Assembly: GCF_003330725.1 (NCBI RefSeq)
Contig: NZ_CP030840.1
Location: 4,340,001-4,404,000, forward strand
From: Acidisarcina polymorpha
GTDB lineage: Bacteria; Acidobacteriota; Terriglobia; Terriglobales; Acidobacteriaceae
DNA length: 64,000 bases
Reading direction: 5' to 3'
Shown: positions 36,075 to 43,922 of the stretch, piece by piece
Numbering within the stretch: the first letter of the stretch is position 1
How the letters are laid out: every line of letters begins with the position of its first letter
Translations under genes and position numbers: made by a program
The notes under the pieces: generated by a model
Told to the model about the DNA's origin: nothing
Seen by the model: only the letters and a program-made list of their open reading frames with translations
Database searches by the model: none

Positions 36075-37285
36075 AGATCGCATGGACCTCTTCATTGAGG
36101 ACCGCTTCATTGTGGACCGCTTCATTGTGGACCGCCTCATTCCTGTTGTCGGCCGCGATTGCCGCTGGACAGACTCAGCAGGCGAGCAAGACAGCCGATC
36201 AGCTGCACGAGCTTGCAAACCAAGCGAAGAATTCTGGGGACCTGCAGGGAGAGGCAAATTATCTCTGCCAAGCGGCGGAGCTGGATGGAAAAAAGTACGG
36301 GAAGAAATGTGACAAGGCGAAGACCGACCTGGCAAAGACGCTTGCGCAATTTGAAGCAGACCTTGGAATGGGACGCACTGAGTTGCAACGCGGAGACTAC
36401 CCCGGAGCGTTGCGCGACCTCGGAAAGATCGCGTTTGGTCCCCACAAAGAAGAGGCGCAGGAGCTTATGCAGCGGACGCGAACTCCAAACAACGGTGCGC
36501 CCGTCGACCAAATCAGCCAGAAGGCTTTAGCGGAAGCTCGTCAGGATTACGCTCGTGGCGACTTCGATGCAGCAGAGGCGTTGTTGGGCAAGGTAGAGTC
36601 GCAGTCGCTACTGCCTGCCGCGAAGCAGTTGCACACCGACATCAGCATATATCGCGCCACGATGAAGGAAGCGGATGCGATGGCTAGCGCCGGCAACTTC
36701 AAGGCAGCGGCGGAGAAGTATCAGTTTGCTGCGACTATTCAGCCGAAAGGCCCAGGTCAGCCTCTGGAGCACCTGCGCGAAGTGCAGGCGGAGCAAGCAA
36801 AGGCAGACCAGGAGAAGGAAGACGAAGCCAAGGCACACAGGGCGCTCTTGCAGCAGGCGCAAAGTTCCCCGCCAGGGAAAGCGGCTCCCCTTCCAAGGGC
36901 CAGCCATCCGCCGAAGGCCAAAAATCCGCCCCATGACGCTCATCAAGACGAAGCGCAGGGCGATCCCGAAACGCTGGAGGATAATTTGACGAAAGGCATC
37001 CAAGACTTCTATGACTCGCAGTTCACCCAGGCGGAGGATGCGATCAATGTATATCTCCAGGAAGGCGGTAAGGAACATGTAGGAGTAGCTCATTTTTATC
37101 TCGGCGCTTCGTTGTTCTCGCAGGCCGTCCTTGGCGACCCGGCTCATCCGGCAAACGCCGATGCTCTTCGACAGCAGGCGCGAGAGCAATTTGCGCTTGC
37201 CAGACAATTTCACTACGCACCCTTGCACACAGCGGTGTCGCCAAAGATTCTTGCGCAATGGACGCAGACCGGCGACCAGCAATGA
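36071..37285 (+). CDS. Secreted TPR-like protein between the T6SS kinase and phosphatase
   Basis: A 404-residue exported protein that I do not recognise as a named family. The start at 36071 overlaps the kinase stop (ATGA). The signal peptide contains a direct triplication, TASLWTASLWTASF, before FLLSAAIAAGQ. The mature part is alpha-helical with TPR-like units (ELANQAKNSGDLQGEANYL, ARQDYARGDFDAAEALLGKV, ADAMASAGNFKAAAEKYQF), then a charged/proline-rich linker (about 265-310) and a C-terminal unit (KGIQDFYDSQFTQAEDAINVYL) ending near SPKILAQWTQ. Its location predicts a periplasmic partner of the PEGA-like tail of the kinase. The gene stop overlaps the phosphatase start by ATGA. Confidence 0.8.
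   Translation: MKIAWTSSLRTASLWTASLWTASFLLSAAIAAGQTQQASKTADQLHELANQAKNSGDLQGEANYLCQAAELDGKKYGKKCDKAKTDLAKTLAQFEADLGMGRTELQRGDYPGALRDLGKIAFGPHKEEAQELMQRTRTPNNGAPVDQISQKALAEARQDYARGDFDAAEALLGKVESQSLLPAAKQLHTDISIYRATMKEADAMASAGNFKAAAEKYQFAATIQPKGPGQPLEHLREVQAEQAKADQEKEDEAKAHRALLQQAQSSPPGKAAPLPRASHPPKAKNPPHDAHQDEAQGDPETLEDNLTKGIQDFYDSQFTQAEDAINVYLQEGGKEHVGVAHFYLGASLFSQAVLGDPAHPANADALRQQAREQFALARQFHYAPLHTAVSPKILAQWTQTGDQQ
36086..36145 (+). repeat. 15-bp tandem repeat in a signal-peptide coding region
   Basis: Four contiguous units: ACCTCTTCATTGAGG, ACCGCTTCATTGTGG twice identically, and ACCGCCTCATTCCTG. Each adds five residues (TASLW-like) to the hydrophobic part of the signal peptide, so copy changes would keep the frame. 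Confidence 0.9.
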
Positions 37286-38076
37286 CCGGATCGAGGAGAA
37301 CTTCTTCTCTGGGATACGCGAACGGATTGTTTCGGATAGAGGCGGCTGGACTTTCCGATGTGGGCCGCAAGCGGTCGAACAATGAAGATAGTTTTGGTTA
37401 TGATCTCGAAGCCAACATTTTCGTGGTGTGTGATGGAATGGGCGGCATGGCGGCTGGTGAGGTCGCCAGCAGCTTGGCTGTAGAGCAGACTCTACGAACT
37501 TACAAAGAGCTCGGCAATCAGGAGATGCAACCGGAAGAGCGCCTGCACTGCGCGATAGCTAGCGCAAACGAAGCAGTCTGGCAAATGGCGCAAGAGCATC
37601 TCAAATTGCGTGGAATGGGGTCGACGATTGTCGCGGCCTGTGTGCGTCACAATCAAATCGTCATAGGGAATGTTGGAGACAGCCGCGCCTACTTTCTCAG
37701 AGACGGCGGTTGTGTGCAGATCACTGAAGATCACTCCTATAAAATCACTGAAGATCACTCCAAGAAAACTGAGCAGGCGCAACTCGGAGGGGCAGCCCTG
37801 GAACCGGGCATGAGCGCTCCACTGCAGCAGTTCATTACCCGCGCAATAGGCGCGGATGCGGTAGTGAAACCTGATTTCTTTGTCGCCGATCTGGCGCAGG
37901 GCGATACAGTATTGCTAGCCACAGACGGATTGACTCGATACATGAATGCCGAGCGCATCGCTGGCGAGATCCAGATAGAGGCTGATCTTCAAGAGACCTG
38001 CAACGATCTGATCGGCATCGCCCACGCAAATGGCGCCGAAGATAATGTGACCTGCCTTCTGATGCGAGTGTTTTGA
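37282..38076 (+). CDS. PP2C-family phosphatase (PppA/Stp-like)
   Basis: A 264-residue metal-dependent Ser/Thr phosphatase. It shows LSDVGRKRSNNEDSF, DGMGGMAAGEVAS with the first metal Asp near 51, GMGSTIVAA, VGDSRAYFLRDG, LLATDGLTRYM and the terminal EDNVTCLLMRVF. The start at 37282 overlaps the preceding stop (ATGA); an ATG eight codons earlier is in frame but unlikely. Next to the PpkA-like kinase it should reverse kinase phosphorylation in the type VI pathway. The segment after the GDSRAY motif holds a duplicated ITEDHSYK/ITEDHSKK where typical PP2Cs have a single TEDHS, lengthening the flap-side loop. Confidence 0.9.
   Translation: MTGSRRTSSLGYANGLFRIEAAGLSDVGRKRSNNEDSFGYDLEANIFVVCDGMGGMAAGEVASSLAVEQTLRTYKELGNQEMQPEERLHCAIASANEAVWQMAQEHLKLRGMGSTIVAACVRHNQIVIGNVGDSRAYFLRDGGCVQITEDHSYKITEDHSKKTEQAQLGGAALEPGMSAPLQQFITRAIGADAVVKPDFFVADLAQGDTVLLATDGLTRYMNAERIAGEIQIEADLQETCNDLIGIAHANGAEDNVTCLLMRVF
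37720..37767 (+). repeat. 24-bp duplication inside the PP2C gene
   Basis: Units at 37720-37743 and 37744-37767 share ATCACTGAAGATCACTCC and differ only in their last six bases. The duplication adds eight residues in frame. Confidence 0.9.
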
Positions 38077-38154
38077 TGCCGCTAATCTTGTAAGGACAAC
38101 GCCCTATCCTCACCGGTAAGCCGTTGTCCCGCGGCGCGTTTCCAAGCGTCAATC

Positions 38155-38229
38155 CCTTGTTCCTGCTTCAGTCCCGTGTTTCTCCTTCAATTCCGTGTTT
38201 CTCCTTCAATTCCGTGTTTCTCCTTCATT
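38155..38229. repeat. 19-bp tandem repeat between pppA and tssM
   Basis: CCGTGTTTCTCCTTCAATT occurs twice exactly (38174-38192, 38193-38211), followed by an 18-base near-copy (38212-38229) and preceded by a degenerate one (38155-38173). It lies in the gap between the convergent phosphatase and tssM genes. No clear terminator hairpin was seen there. Confidence 0.85.
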
Positions 38230-38311
38230 CATTGATCGATAAATTGAAGCATGGAGCATCTTGAAAACAGGGAACTCTTGTTTCCATATGGCCGCTAGCG
38301 GCTTCTATCGA

Positions 38312-41300
38312 TCAGCGCGCCACCTGCGCCACGCAGTGCAATCCAGTAAGAGAGCCGGGAGCGAGGATGGCTGCGGCTGGACCGGAAAGTTCGATCCGCT
38401 CTGTCAATGGAATGCTGTTGACAACGATAGGAGTTCCGGATATCTCAAGCGGATATGCCAGGCGCACTGGATTTGACGCCTGCTCCACGCGGCCACGGTC
38501 CACAAGATGGAACAACGACCATGGTCCTGAAAACTGAAGCGGCAGGTTGTTACTTCCATAGCTGGCGATGAGCTGCGCCTGAAGCGACGATTGTGCAGTC
38601 CAGTTGAATTCCTTGGATACATCGCTGCCCGACAACTTTTGTTCGTCGAGCACCAGGGTGACGCTCTGGATTCCGGGCGACTGCAAAATGTGAGCCGTGA
38701 AGCTGAGCGTTGGTGTACTTGCTCCATTCGAAAACAAGGCATTCGAGAGCCCTGCAGTCCGCGTGAAAAACTGCAAGAACTGTGGAGTTGGTTTCACCGT
38801 CGCATTTGGAGAAACGACCCATTGATTACCCTGCTGCATCAACAGAGATTTGAGATTCGCATCGTAGAACTGCCATAGCAGGCCAGTGCCAGGCTTGAGG
38901 ACCGATGTGACTTCCGCCGGCGATGCCTCAATGGAAGAGTTGCGATCAAACGGAAATTTGGAAAGGATGGGAGCGAAGCTTCCGCAGAACGCACGCCCGG
39001 CCAGGTTGATTTGCTCCGGAGCTGCTCCACGTACTGACTCTTCAACAGAGCTGATTGGCTCCTGCATGATCTTCACGACCAATTGCTCTACATGCGCGAC
39101 TGGGTCGACATCAAAGGCCTGCGCCGTCTGGCTCACGGCAGAGTGGGCGCTCACCGCCGCGGCAATGACCGGCTGCGCCGCCGCGGGATTGTTGGCAACG
39201 GAGGGATCCTGAGTGAACTGCGATACCGCGCCTTGCAGACCTACCAGCCCATTAATATACGCGTTGTTTCCAGGAGCGATGAGGCGGTCTGACAGATTCG
39301 GCGCCACCAGTGCTTGGGTAGGTTGGAACTCGTGCGCTACCGCGTTGTCCGCTACTGCAGTGTTCCGAGAGGCAGTAAAGATCAGGGCCAGCAATGCGGA
39401 GTTGGGTGCGGAGAGACTCTGCAGTTTCTCCCGGGCGTCAGTAAGACTGCGATATTTGACCACGGACGCGGAGCGCAGGTACTCCTGCCATTGCGTGGTG
39501 AAGTCAGCACGATAGCGGTCCAGCAGTTTCTGCGAGAGAGAATCTTCTTGTACCGAAGGAGATGTCTGGTCTCCGAGCACCCACGATTCTCCAGCGAAGT
39601 ACCGTTCAGGGTTCCGAATGGCTCCCTGCATAAATGCGAACCCTGCCGCGGTGAATGCGCCGGGGACGATGTGGGTTTCTACGACAGTAGCGGCAGAGCC
39701 GGGGAATAGATGGTTGAAATCAATCGCCGGCGCTGCATGAGCCGCCTCCGCAAGCATGTTCTGGTAGATGCGATCGGTACTTCCGAAGCTGTTCAGATAT
39801 GCACGAGCATGCGTAACCGCTGGGATTGCGGGAGAGATGTCATAGAGCCGGGCTATGCGAAGCTCATCGCTATAGAAGCGAAACTGTTGTTCCGCGAGTT
39901 GTAATTGTAAATCGGTTTGAGGGTGCTGGCCGTTCAGCCAGAATCGCACAAGCAGTGGCGGCAGGAAGTCGGCTGTACTGTATTGCGGAAAAGCGGTCGT
40001 TATAAGGTAGCCACGCAAAGGATTGTAGGCTGCCAGGTAGTCTGCATCGGCAGGCGCGGAGCCGGGAAGGGCGACGAGAGCATTCGTCAGATTCTGCTGT
40101 GTCGTGGCCAGCAGAAGCCAGCGGAACCGCTCGAAGTACAGCTTGCGTGCGGGTGCGATGAGCGAGTCGCCGCGATAAAGTCCCCACCGGAACATCAGAG
40201 GCGCGCCGTTCCGTTGGAAGTCTTGCAGTTGCAGCAGAGTGACCCGAAGGCGATCGAGAGCGGCGAGCTGCGATGTTGAGGCAAGAACGGCTGGGGGAGC
40301 CTCCGCGGGCAATTCTTGGGCGGCGGCCTCAATATCATGTTCAAGCCTGACATTGTTGAGGTAAGACACGCTCAGGCCGATGATGCAGATGAGCAAAGCA
40401 GCCGAGGCGGCCGCGAGACCCGAACGCCGTAAAAGCGAGATGCGCGAATCGGATAAGCTCGTCGTCTCGCGCTCTTCCTTCGCAAGAAAGACGTCATGGA
40501 AAAGACGAGGCAAAAAACACCACTGCGCGACTCTTCTGCTGACACTCTGTGGGCCAACCATGCTCGAACTTGCAGACTGGATTTCGCGAAGAGAAAGAAT
40601 ATGGGTTGCATCTACATTATTCTTAGAACGCCGCGGAATCTCCGCGGGCGCACTGATCGCTTGTTCGATAACCTGGGCTCGAACGCCGACGCAATAGAAG
40701 CCACGGAGGAAGGGATTGGCATTGAGGTGACTTGGACGGGTGAGTTCTACAAGGTAACTAATGAGGTTATTGCGAAGCTTTTGTAACTCCCGCGGGAATT
40801 GATAGATGGATGCAGCATTCGCTAGGCCGGTCTCCCGCGCGAGTATTTCTAAGCGGAATTCACCGAGAGAAAAGAATAATTCATCCAAAGCCGAAGAAAT
40901 GGCTGCCGACGCGCGCTCGGCGTAGACGCCGTTTGCGGTGTGGTCACGTGGAAGGGAAATGCCAAGCCGCTCTCCTGCCTCCTCATCATTGAGGTTTTGT
41001 ACATATTCCATGAAACCCGGTACGCGGTCCAGCTTGGTCAATATTACATATACCGGAAGGTCAGATCCCAACTCGCGCGCCAACCGGCGGAGAGTAGCAT
41101 TGGTCTCCCGACCGAGCACTGGGAGTGCTTCCGCGGCATTCGTTCCAAAGAACGATTCGCTGCTGACGCAGACGATTGCGGCGCGGAGAGGGCGTTTAGC
41201 GCCGAATACGGAGCGCAGCAGTCTAGGGTTGGTTCGCCGCCAAAGGGTGTTCCATGCAGGACTATCGCCGTTCAGTGCTTCTCCCGCGTCGACGAAAACC

Positions 41301-41740
41301 GCGCCTTCGCCGTACCAAAGATTGGCCAGACGCGTTGGGATGACTGCTTCGTCCTGATAGACCTGGCCGGCAAGCAGCTCCGGGTCCACGCCGGACCTCA
41401 ACACAGTTGTGGTCTTCGCACTGTTAGGGGCGCCGAGTACATAGAGCACCGGGAGAGAATGAAACGATCGAGCACCGGCTGATTGTGCAGCACCGAGACG
41501 CTGCTCCGCGGTGCGAAGCAGGGTAGTTATTTCGGAGAAATCCTGAGTGGTTGCAGAGGATGAGCTCTTAGGCGCGCTCCGTGGCCAGAACCAATACGCG
41601 CTCGCCGCCCCAACCATGGCAATCCCCGCAATGCCGGTGCGCAGAATGACGAGCGCCATCCCTCCGATGTGAAACATAGGTCCGGCCAGCCATCCGAGGA
41701 GGGCCGTCGAGAGAAGCAGAACGAACGGAAGTATATACAA
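38312..41740 (-). CDS. tssM: Type VI secretion membrane-complex protein TssM (IcmF-like)
   Basis: A 1142-residue inner-membrane protein that forms the type VI trans-envelope channel with TssL. Two hydrophobic segments at the N terminus (YILPFVLLLSTALLGWLAG and ALVILRTGIAGIAMVGAASAY) are followed by the cytoplasmic IcmF NTPase-like domain. Its P loop, VLGAPNSAKTTTVL, has Ala in place of the usual Gly before Lys. A later membrane segment (LAAASAALLICIIGLSVSYL) precedes the periplasmic C-terminal half ending with the IcmF_C beta domain. I choose a TTG at 41740 because AGGAGGT lies nine bases upstream; the frame stays open to 42058, but that part lies inside tssL. No TssJ lipoprotein gene is seen. 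Confidence 0.9.
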   Translation of the reverse strand: MYILPFVLLLSTALLGWLAGPMFHIGGMALVILRTGIAGIAMVGAASAYWFWPRSAPKSSSSATTQDFSEITTLLRTAEQRLGAAQSAGARSFHSLPVLYVLGAPNSAKTTTVLRSGVDPELLAGQVYQDEAVIPTRLANLWYGEGAVFVDAGEALNGDSPAWNTLWRRTNPRLLRSVFGAKRPLRAAIVCVSSESFFGTNAAEALPVLGRETNATLRRLARELGSDLPVYVILTKLDRVPGFMEYVQNLNDEEAGERLGISLPRDHTANGVYAERASAAISSALDELFFSLGEFRLEILARETGLANAASIYQFPRELQKLRNNLISYLVELTRPSHLNANPFLRGFYCVGVRAQVIEQAISAPAEIPRRSKNNVDATHILSLREIQSASSSMVGPQSVSRRVAQWCFLPRLFHDVFLAKEERETTSLSDSRISLLRRSGLAAASAALLICIIGLSVSYLNNVRLEHDIEAAAQELPAEAPPAVLASTSQLAALDRLRVTLLQLQDFQRNGAPLMFRWGLYRGDSLIAPARKLYFERFRWLLLATTQQNLTNALVALPGSAPADADYLAAYNPLRGYLITTAFPQYSTADFLPPLLVRFWLNGQHPQTDLQLQLAEQQFRFYSDELRIARLYDISPAIPAVTHARAYLNSFGSTDRIYQNMLAEAAHAAPAIDFNHLFPGSAATVVETHIVPGAFTAAGFAFMQGAIRNPERYFAGESWVLGDQTSPSVQEDSLSQKLLDRYRADFTTQWQEYLRSASVVKYRSLTDAREKLQSLSAPNSALLALIFTASRNTAVADNAVAHEFQPTQALVAPNLSDRLIAPGNNAYINGLVGLQGAVSQFTQDPSVANNPAAAQPVIAAAVSAHSAVSQTAQAFDVDPVAHVEQLVVKIMQEPISSVEESVRGAAPEQINLAGRAFCGSFAPILSKFPFDRNSSIEASPAEVTSVLKPGTGLLWQFYDANLKSLLMQQGNQWVVSPNATVKPTPQFLQFFTRTAGLSNALFSNGASTPTLSFTAHILQSPGIQSVTLVLDEQKLSGSDVSKEFNWTAQSSLQAQLIASYGSNNLPLQFSGPWSLFHLVDRGRVEQASNPVRLAYPLEISGTPIVVNSIPLTERIELSGPAAAILAPGSLTGLHCVAQVAR

Positions 41741-41754
41741 GACGAGGCGACCTC

Positions 41755-42444
41755 CTAAGAAGCGTTTACGGCAATGTGTTGCAAGGAGCCGGCGCCTGCG
41801 GACAGTGAGAAATGGTAGCCAATGAAACCAATCAAGAGCAGGCAGGCGAGTGCCAGGGATGTGTAAAGAAGACAGCTGGTCCACCAGTCGGCCGTTCGCA
41901 CGGGCATGGCTGGCTTCGGCAGGGAAGCTCCCTGAAATAGACGTGCATCCCCGCGTATTCGCTGAATGCGAGCGCGTGCCTGACGTTGCATCGCGTAGAG
42001 CTCTCCACTGTCGCCCAGAGCATAACGGCCGCGATAGCCCAACTGAAGACAAAGGCAATGAAGTTCCAGCACATCGGCGAGATGCGGCGAGTCGCTCTGC
42101 TCAAGATAGGCTCGCAGGTTGCGAAAAAAAGTCTCTCCTGCGAGGTGTCCTCCAAAGAGTTCCTCCTGGAGCGGCCGCCGCGCCCATTGTCCAAAGACTG
42201 GATCTTGGAGGTTGAGCACACTTTCATCCAACAATGCGACCACGGCGAACACAGCGCCCTGCACTTGCTCGGCGGAGTACCCGAGGCTGCGGGCCGCCTG
42301 CATCGGAGTCTGCAGCGATTGCCGAATCTGGGTACGGAAAGTCTCGGCGTTATTCACGGATTGTAGGCGGAAACGCACGCGCACAATCGCAGTGATGACC
42401 TCTTGAAAAACCGATGCAAGGTTGGCAGTGCGTGGAGTATTCAT
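41755..42444 (-). CDS. tssL: Type VI secretion membrane-complex protein TssL (DotU-like)
   Basis: A 229-residue C-tail-anchored DotU/ImpK protein. The cytoplasmic hook domain (VFQEVITAIVRVRFRL, VQGAVFAVVALLDESVLN, VLELHCLCLQLGYRGRY with the conserved L.LGF/Y.G.Y pattern) is followed by one membrane helix (LALACLLLIGFIGYHFSL). No OmpA-like peptidoglycan-binding extension is present. The start overlaps the tssK1 stop by ATGA, with GGAG eight bases upstream, and its stop is 14 bases before tssM, so tssK1-tssL-tssM form one operon. Confidence 0.93.
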   Translation of the reverse strand: MNTPRTANLASVFQEVITAIVRVRFRLQSVNNAETFRTQIRQSLQTPMQAARSLGYSAEQVQGAVFAVVALLDESVLNLQDPVFGQWARRPLQEELFGGHLAGETFFRNLRAYLEQSDSPHLADVLELHCLCLQLGYRGRYALGDSGELYAMQRQARARIQRIRGDARLFQGASLPKPAMPVRTADWWTSCLLYTSLALACLLLIGFIGYHFSLSAGAGSLQHIAVNAS

Positions 42445-43796
42445 GCTGGCTGCTCCAAAATGATGCTAAGCGTGAATTCAGGGTCGTCGATCTCTCCTGG
42501 TATGTAGATGCCCACGGACCGCGTCTGCAGAATGTGTTGCCAGCAAGGCCCTGCAGTGTCAATCGCGTAGTATTGCATGTCGACCGACGTGCGAAGGGCC
42601 GAAGGGGGAACCGGTAGGTGAGTAAGCGTCATTCCTGGGAGTGCACGCTTCACCAGCTCAGGAACAAATCGTGCAGAGCATACCTTGACAAGACGAGGCA
42701 CTAAACGCAATTGCTCCGATTCGCCAAGTGCTGTCCGGATACCAAGAACCCAACGGGACCTCCGCAGGCAGCGCTCGTCGGTAACTGGAGCGGTGTGTAT
42801 GTAGGGGCTCGAAGGACTAAATTCAAGGTCAACAGTATTAGTCGGTACGATGATTTCGAGGTGTCGCTGGATATGAGCGCAGAGCGCGCGAAAACCGGCG
42901 CCGGAATTATGATGATCATAGTTCGGCAAGCTCTGCGGATCAGAATCAAGGGCAAACGTGCAGAGTGCGCCTGCGAGGCGAGACAGTTCAACAAAGCAGT
43001 CGGCCGGATGAGCGTGGCGCGTGTAGACGAGGTGGCGCAGTGAAGGCAGCGAGCTATGCAGCGCGTGAAGGAACCAATAGCTCGCAATTTCCATAGGAAC
43101 ACTGCCGGTCTTCAGCTGATTGGCAGCGTGAACAGGACGCGCAATAGTCTTGGCTTTTTCCGCGACGATATTGATGATGCGCTTCAGCTGCAGCATAAGC
43201 GCATCGCTCGCATTCGTGCGGAGCGAACAGGGAACAAACTCAAGGTCGTAAGTAAATTGGCCGCTTGCGTCGCGGACGATCCGGGCGATCGGGAAAGATA
43301 GAAGTTCAGGTGACAATTCTGCTTCCGAAGCAATAAATATATTTTTGTGAGCGAGTTGTACTTCGTACTCGTCTATCCCGTTTGTCTCATCACGCAGGGT
43401 CCGCGGAATGCTGGAATAGCGGGGCCGCCGCTGAGGGTCGTCCCAGGACGCATCGTAGCCGTCATTCCTTCGGACCTGTACGGCAAGGTGGAGAATTAAC
43501 TCGGAGTCGGTAGCCTTTGCAAAGGAAGAGAGCTCACGTATTGCCGGCAACGCATCGGAAGATGGCATATCGAAGGCCAAACCATCCTGAAAGATGCCGG
43601 ATCCAACAAGCATGGAGACGCTGCCATTTGCGATCGCCTTTGCATCCATTTCGAGATGCAGCAACCCCCATGGCTCTCGCCAGAGGCTCGAGGCGAGGAA
43701 CGCGATGGAGTCCTCGAAGTACCGGCTTTGAGTTTGAAAGTGGTGCGGCGCCAGATACATGCCTTCAGACCACACCACTCGCGAAAGAAACTTCAT
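42441..43796 (-). CDS. tssK: Type VI baseplate protein TssK, copy 1
   Basis: A 451-residue baseplate-to-membrane-complex adaptor. The TssK N-terminal shoulder signature is clear (RVVWSEGMYLAPHHFQTQSRYFE, GIFQDGLAFDMP), as are the head region (ALPGMTLTHLPVPPSAL, YYAIDTAGPCWQHI) and the end motif VGIYIPGEIDDPEF. The ATG at 43796 is chosen to place the conserved N terminus; only a weak GAG lies upstream, and the frame extends 21 codons further without homology. It is co-transcribed with tssL and tssM. A second TssK of identical length lies at 45133-46488. Confidence 0.92.
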   Translation of the reverse strand: MKFLSRVVWSEGMYLAPHHFQTQSRYFEDSIAFLASSLWREPWGLLHLEMDAKAIANGSVSMLVGSGIFQDGLAFDMPSSDALPAIRELSSFAKATDSELILHLAVQVRRNDGYDASWDDPQRRPRYSSIPRTLRDETNGIDEYEVQLAHKNIFIASEAELSPELLSFPIARIVRDASGQFTYDLEFVPCSLRTNASDALMLQLKRIINIVAEKAKTIARPVHAANQLKTGSVPMEIASYWFLHALHSSLPSLRHLVYTRHAHPADCFVELSRLAGALCTFALDSDPQSLPNYDHHNSGAGFRALCAHIQRHLEIIVPTNTVDLEFSPSSPYIHTAPVTDERCLRRSRWVLGIRTALGESEQLRLVPRLVKVCSARFVPELVKRALPGMTLTHLPVPPSALRTSVDMQYYAIDTAGPCWQHILQTRSVGIYIPGEIDDPEFTLSIILEQPA

Positions 43797-43922
43797 AGTA
43801 GCTCGCCCACACCGGCTCTGCATTACGCCATCAGCAGGCGCACTCCGCAGTCTCAGCATGGAATAACCACACCCGCGCCGTTTTATTCCTCCAGACGGTC
43901 AGCAGACCCATCGGGGAGCGGC

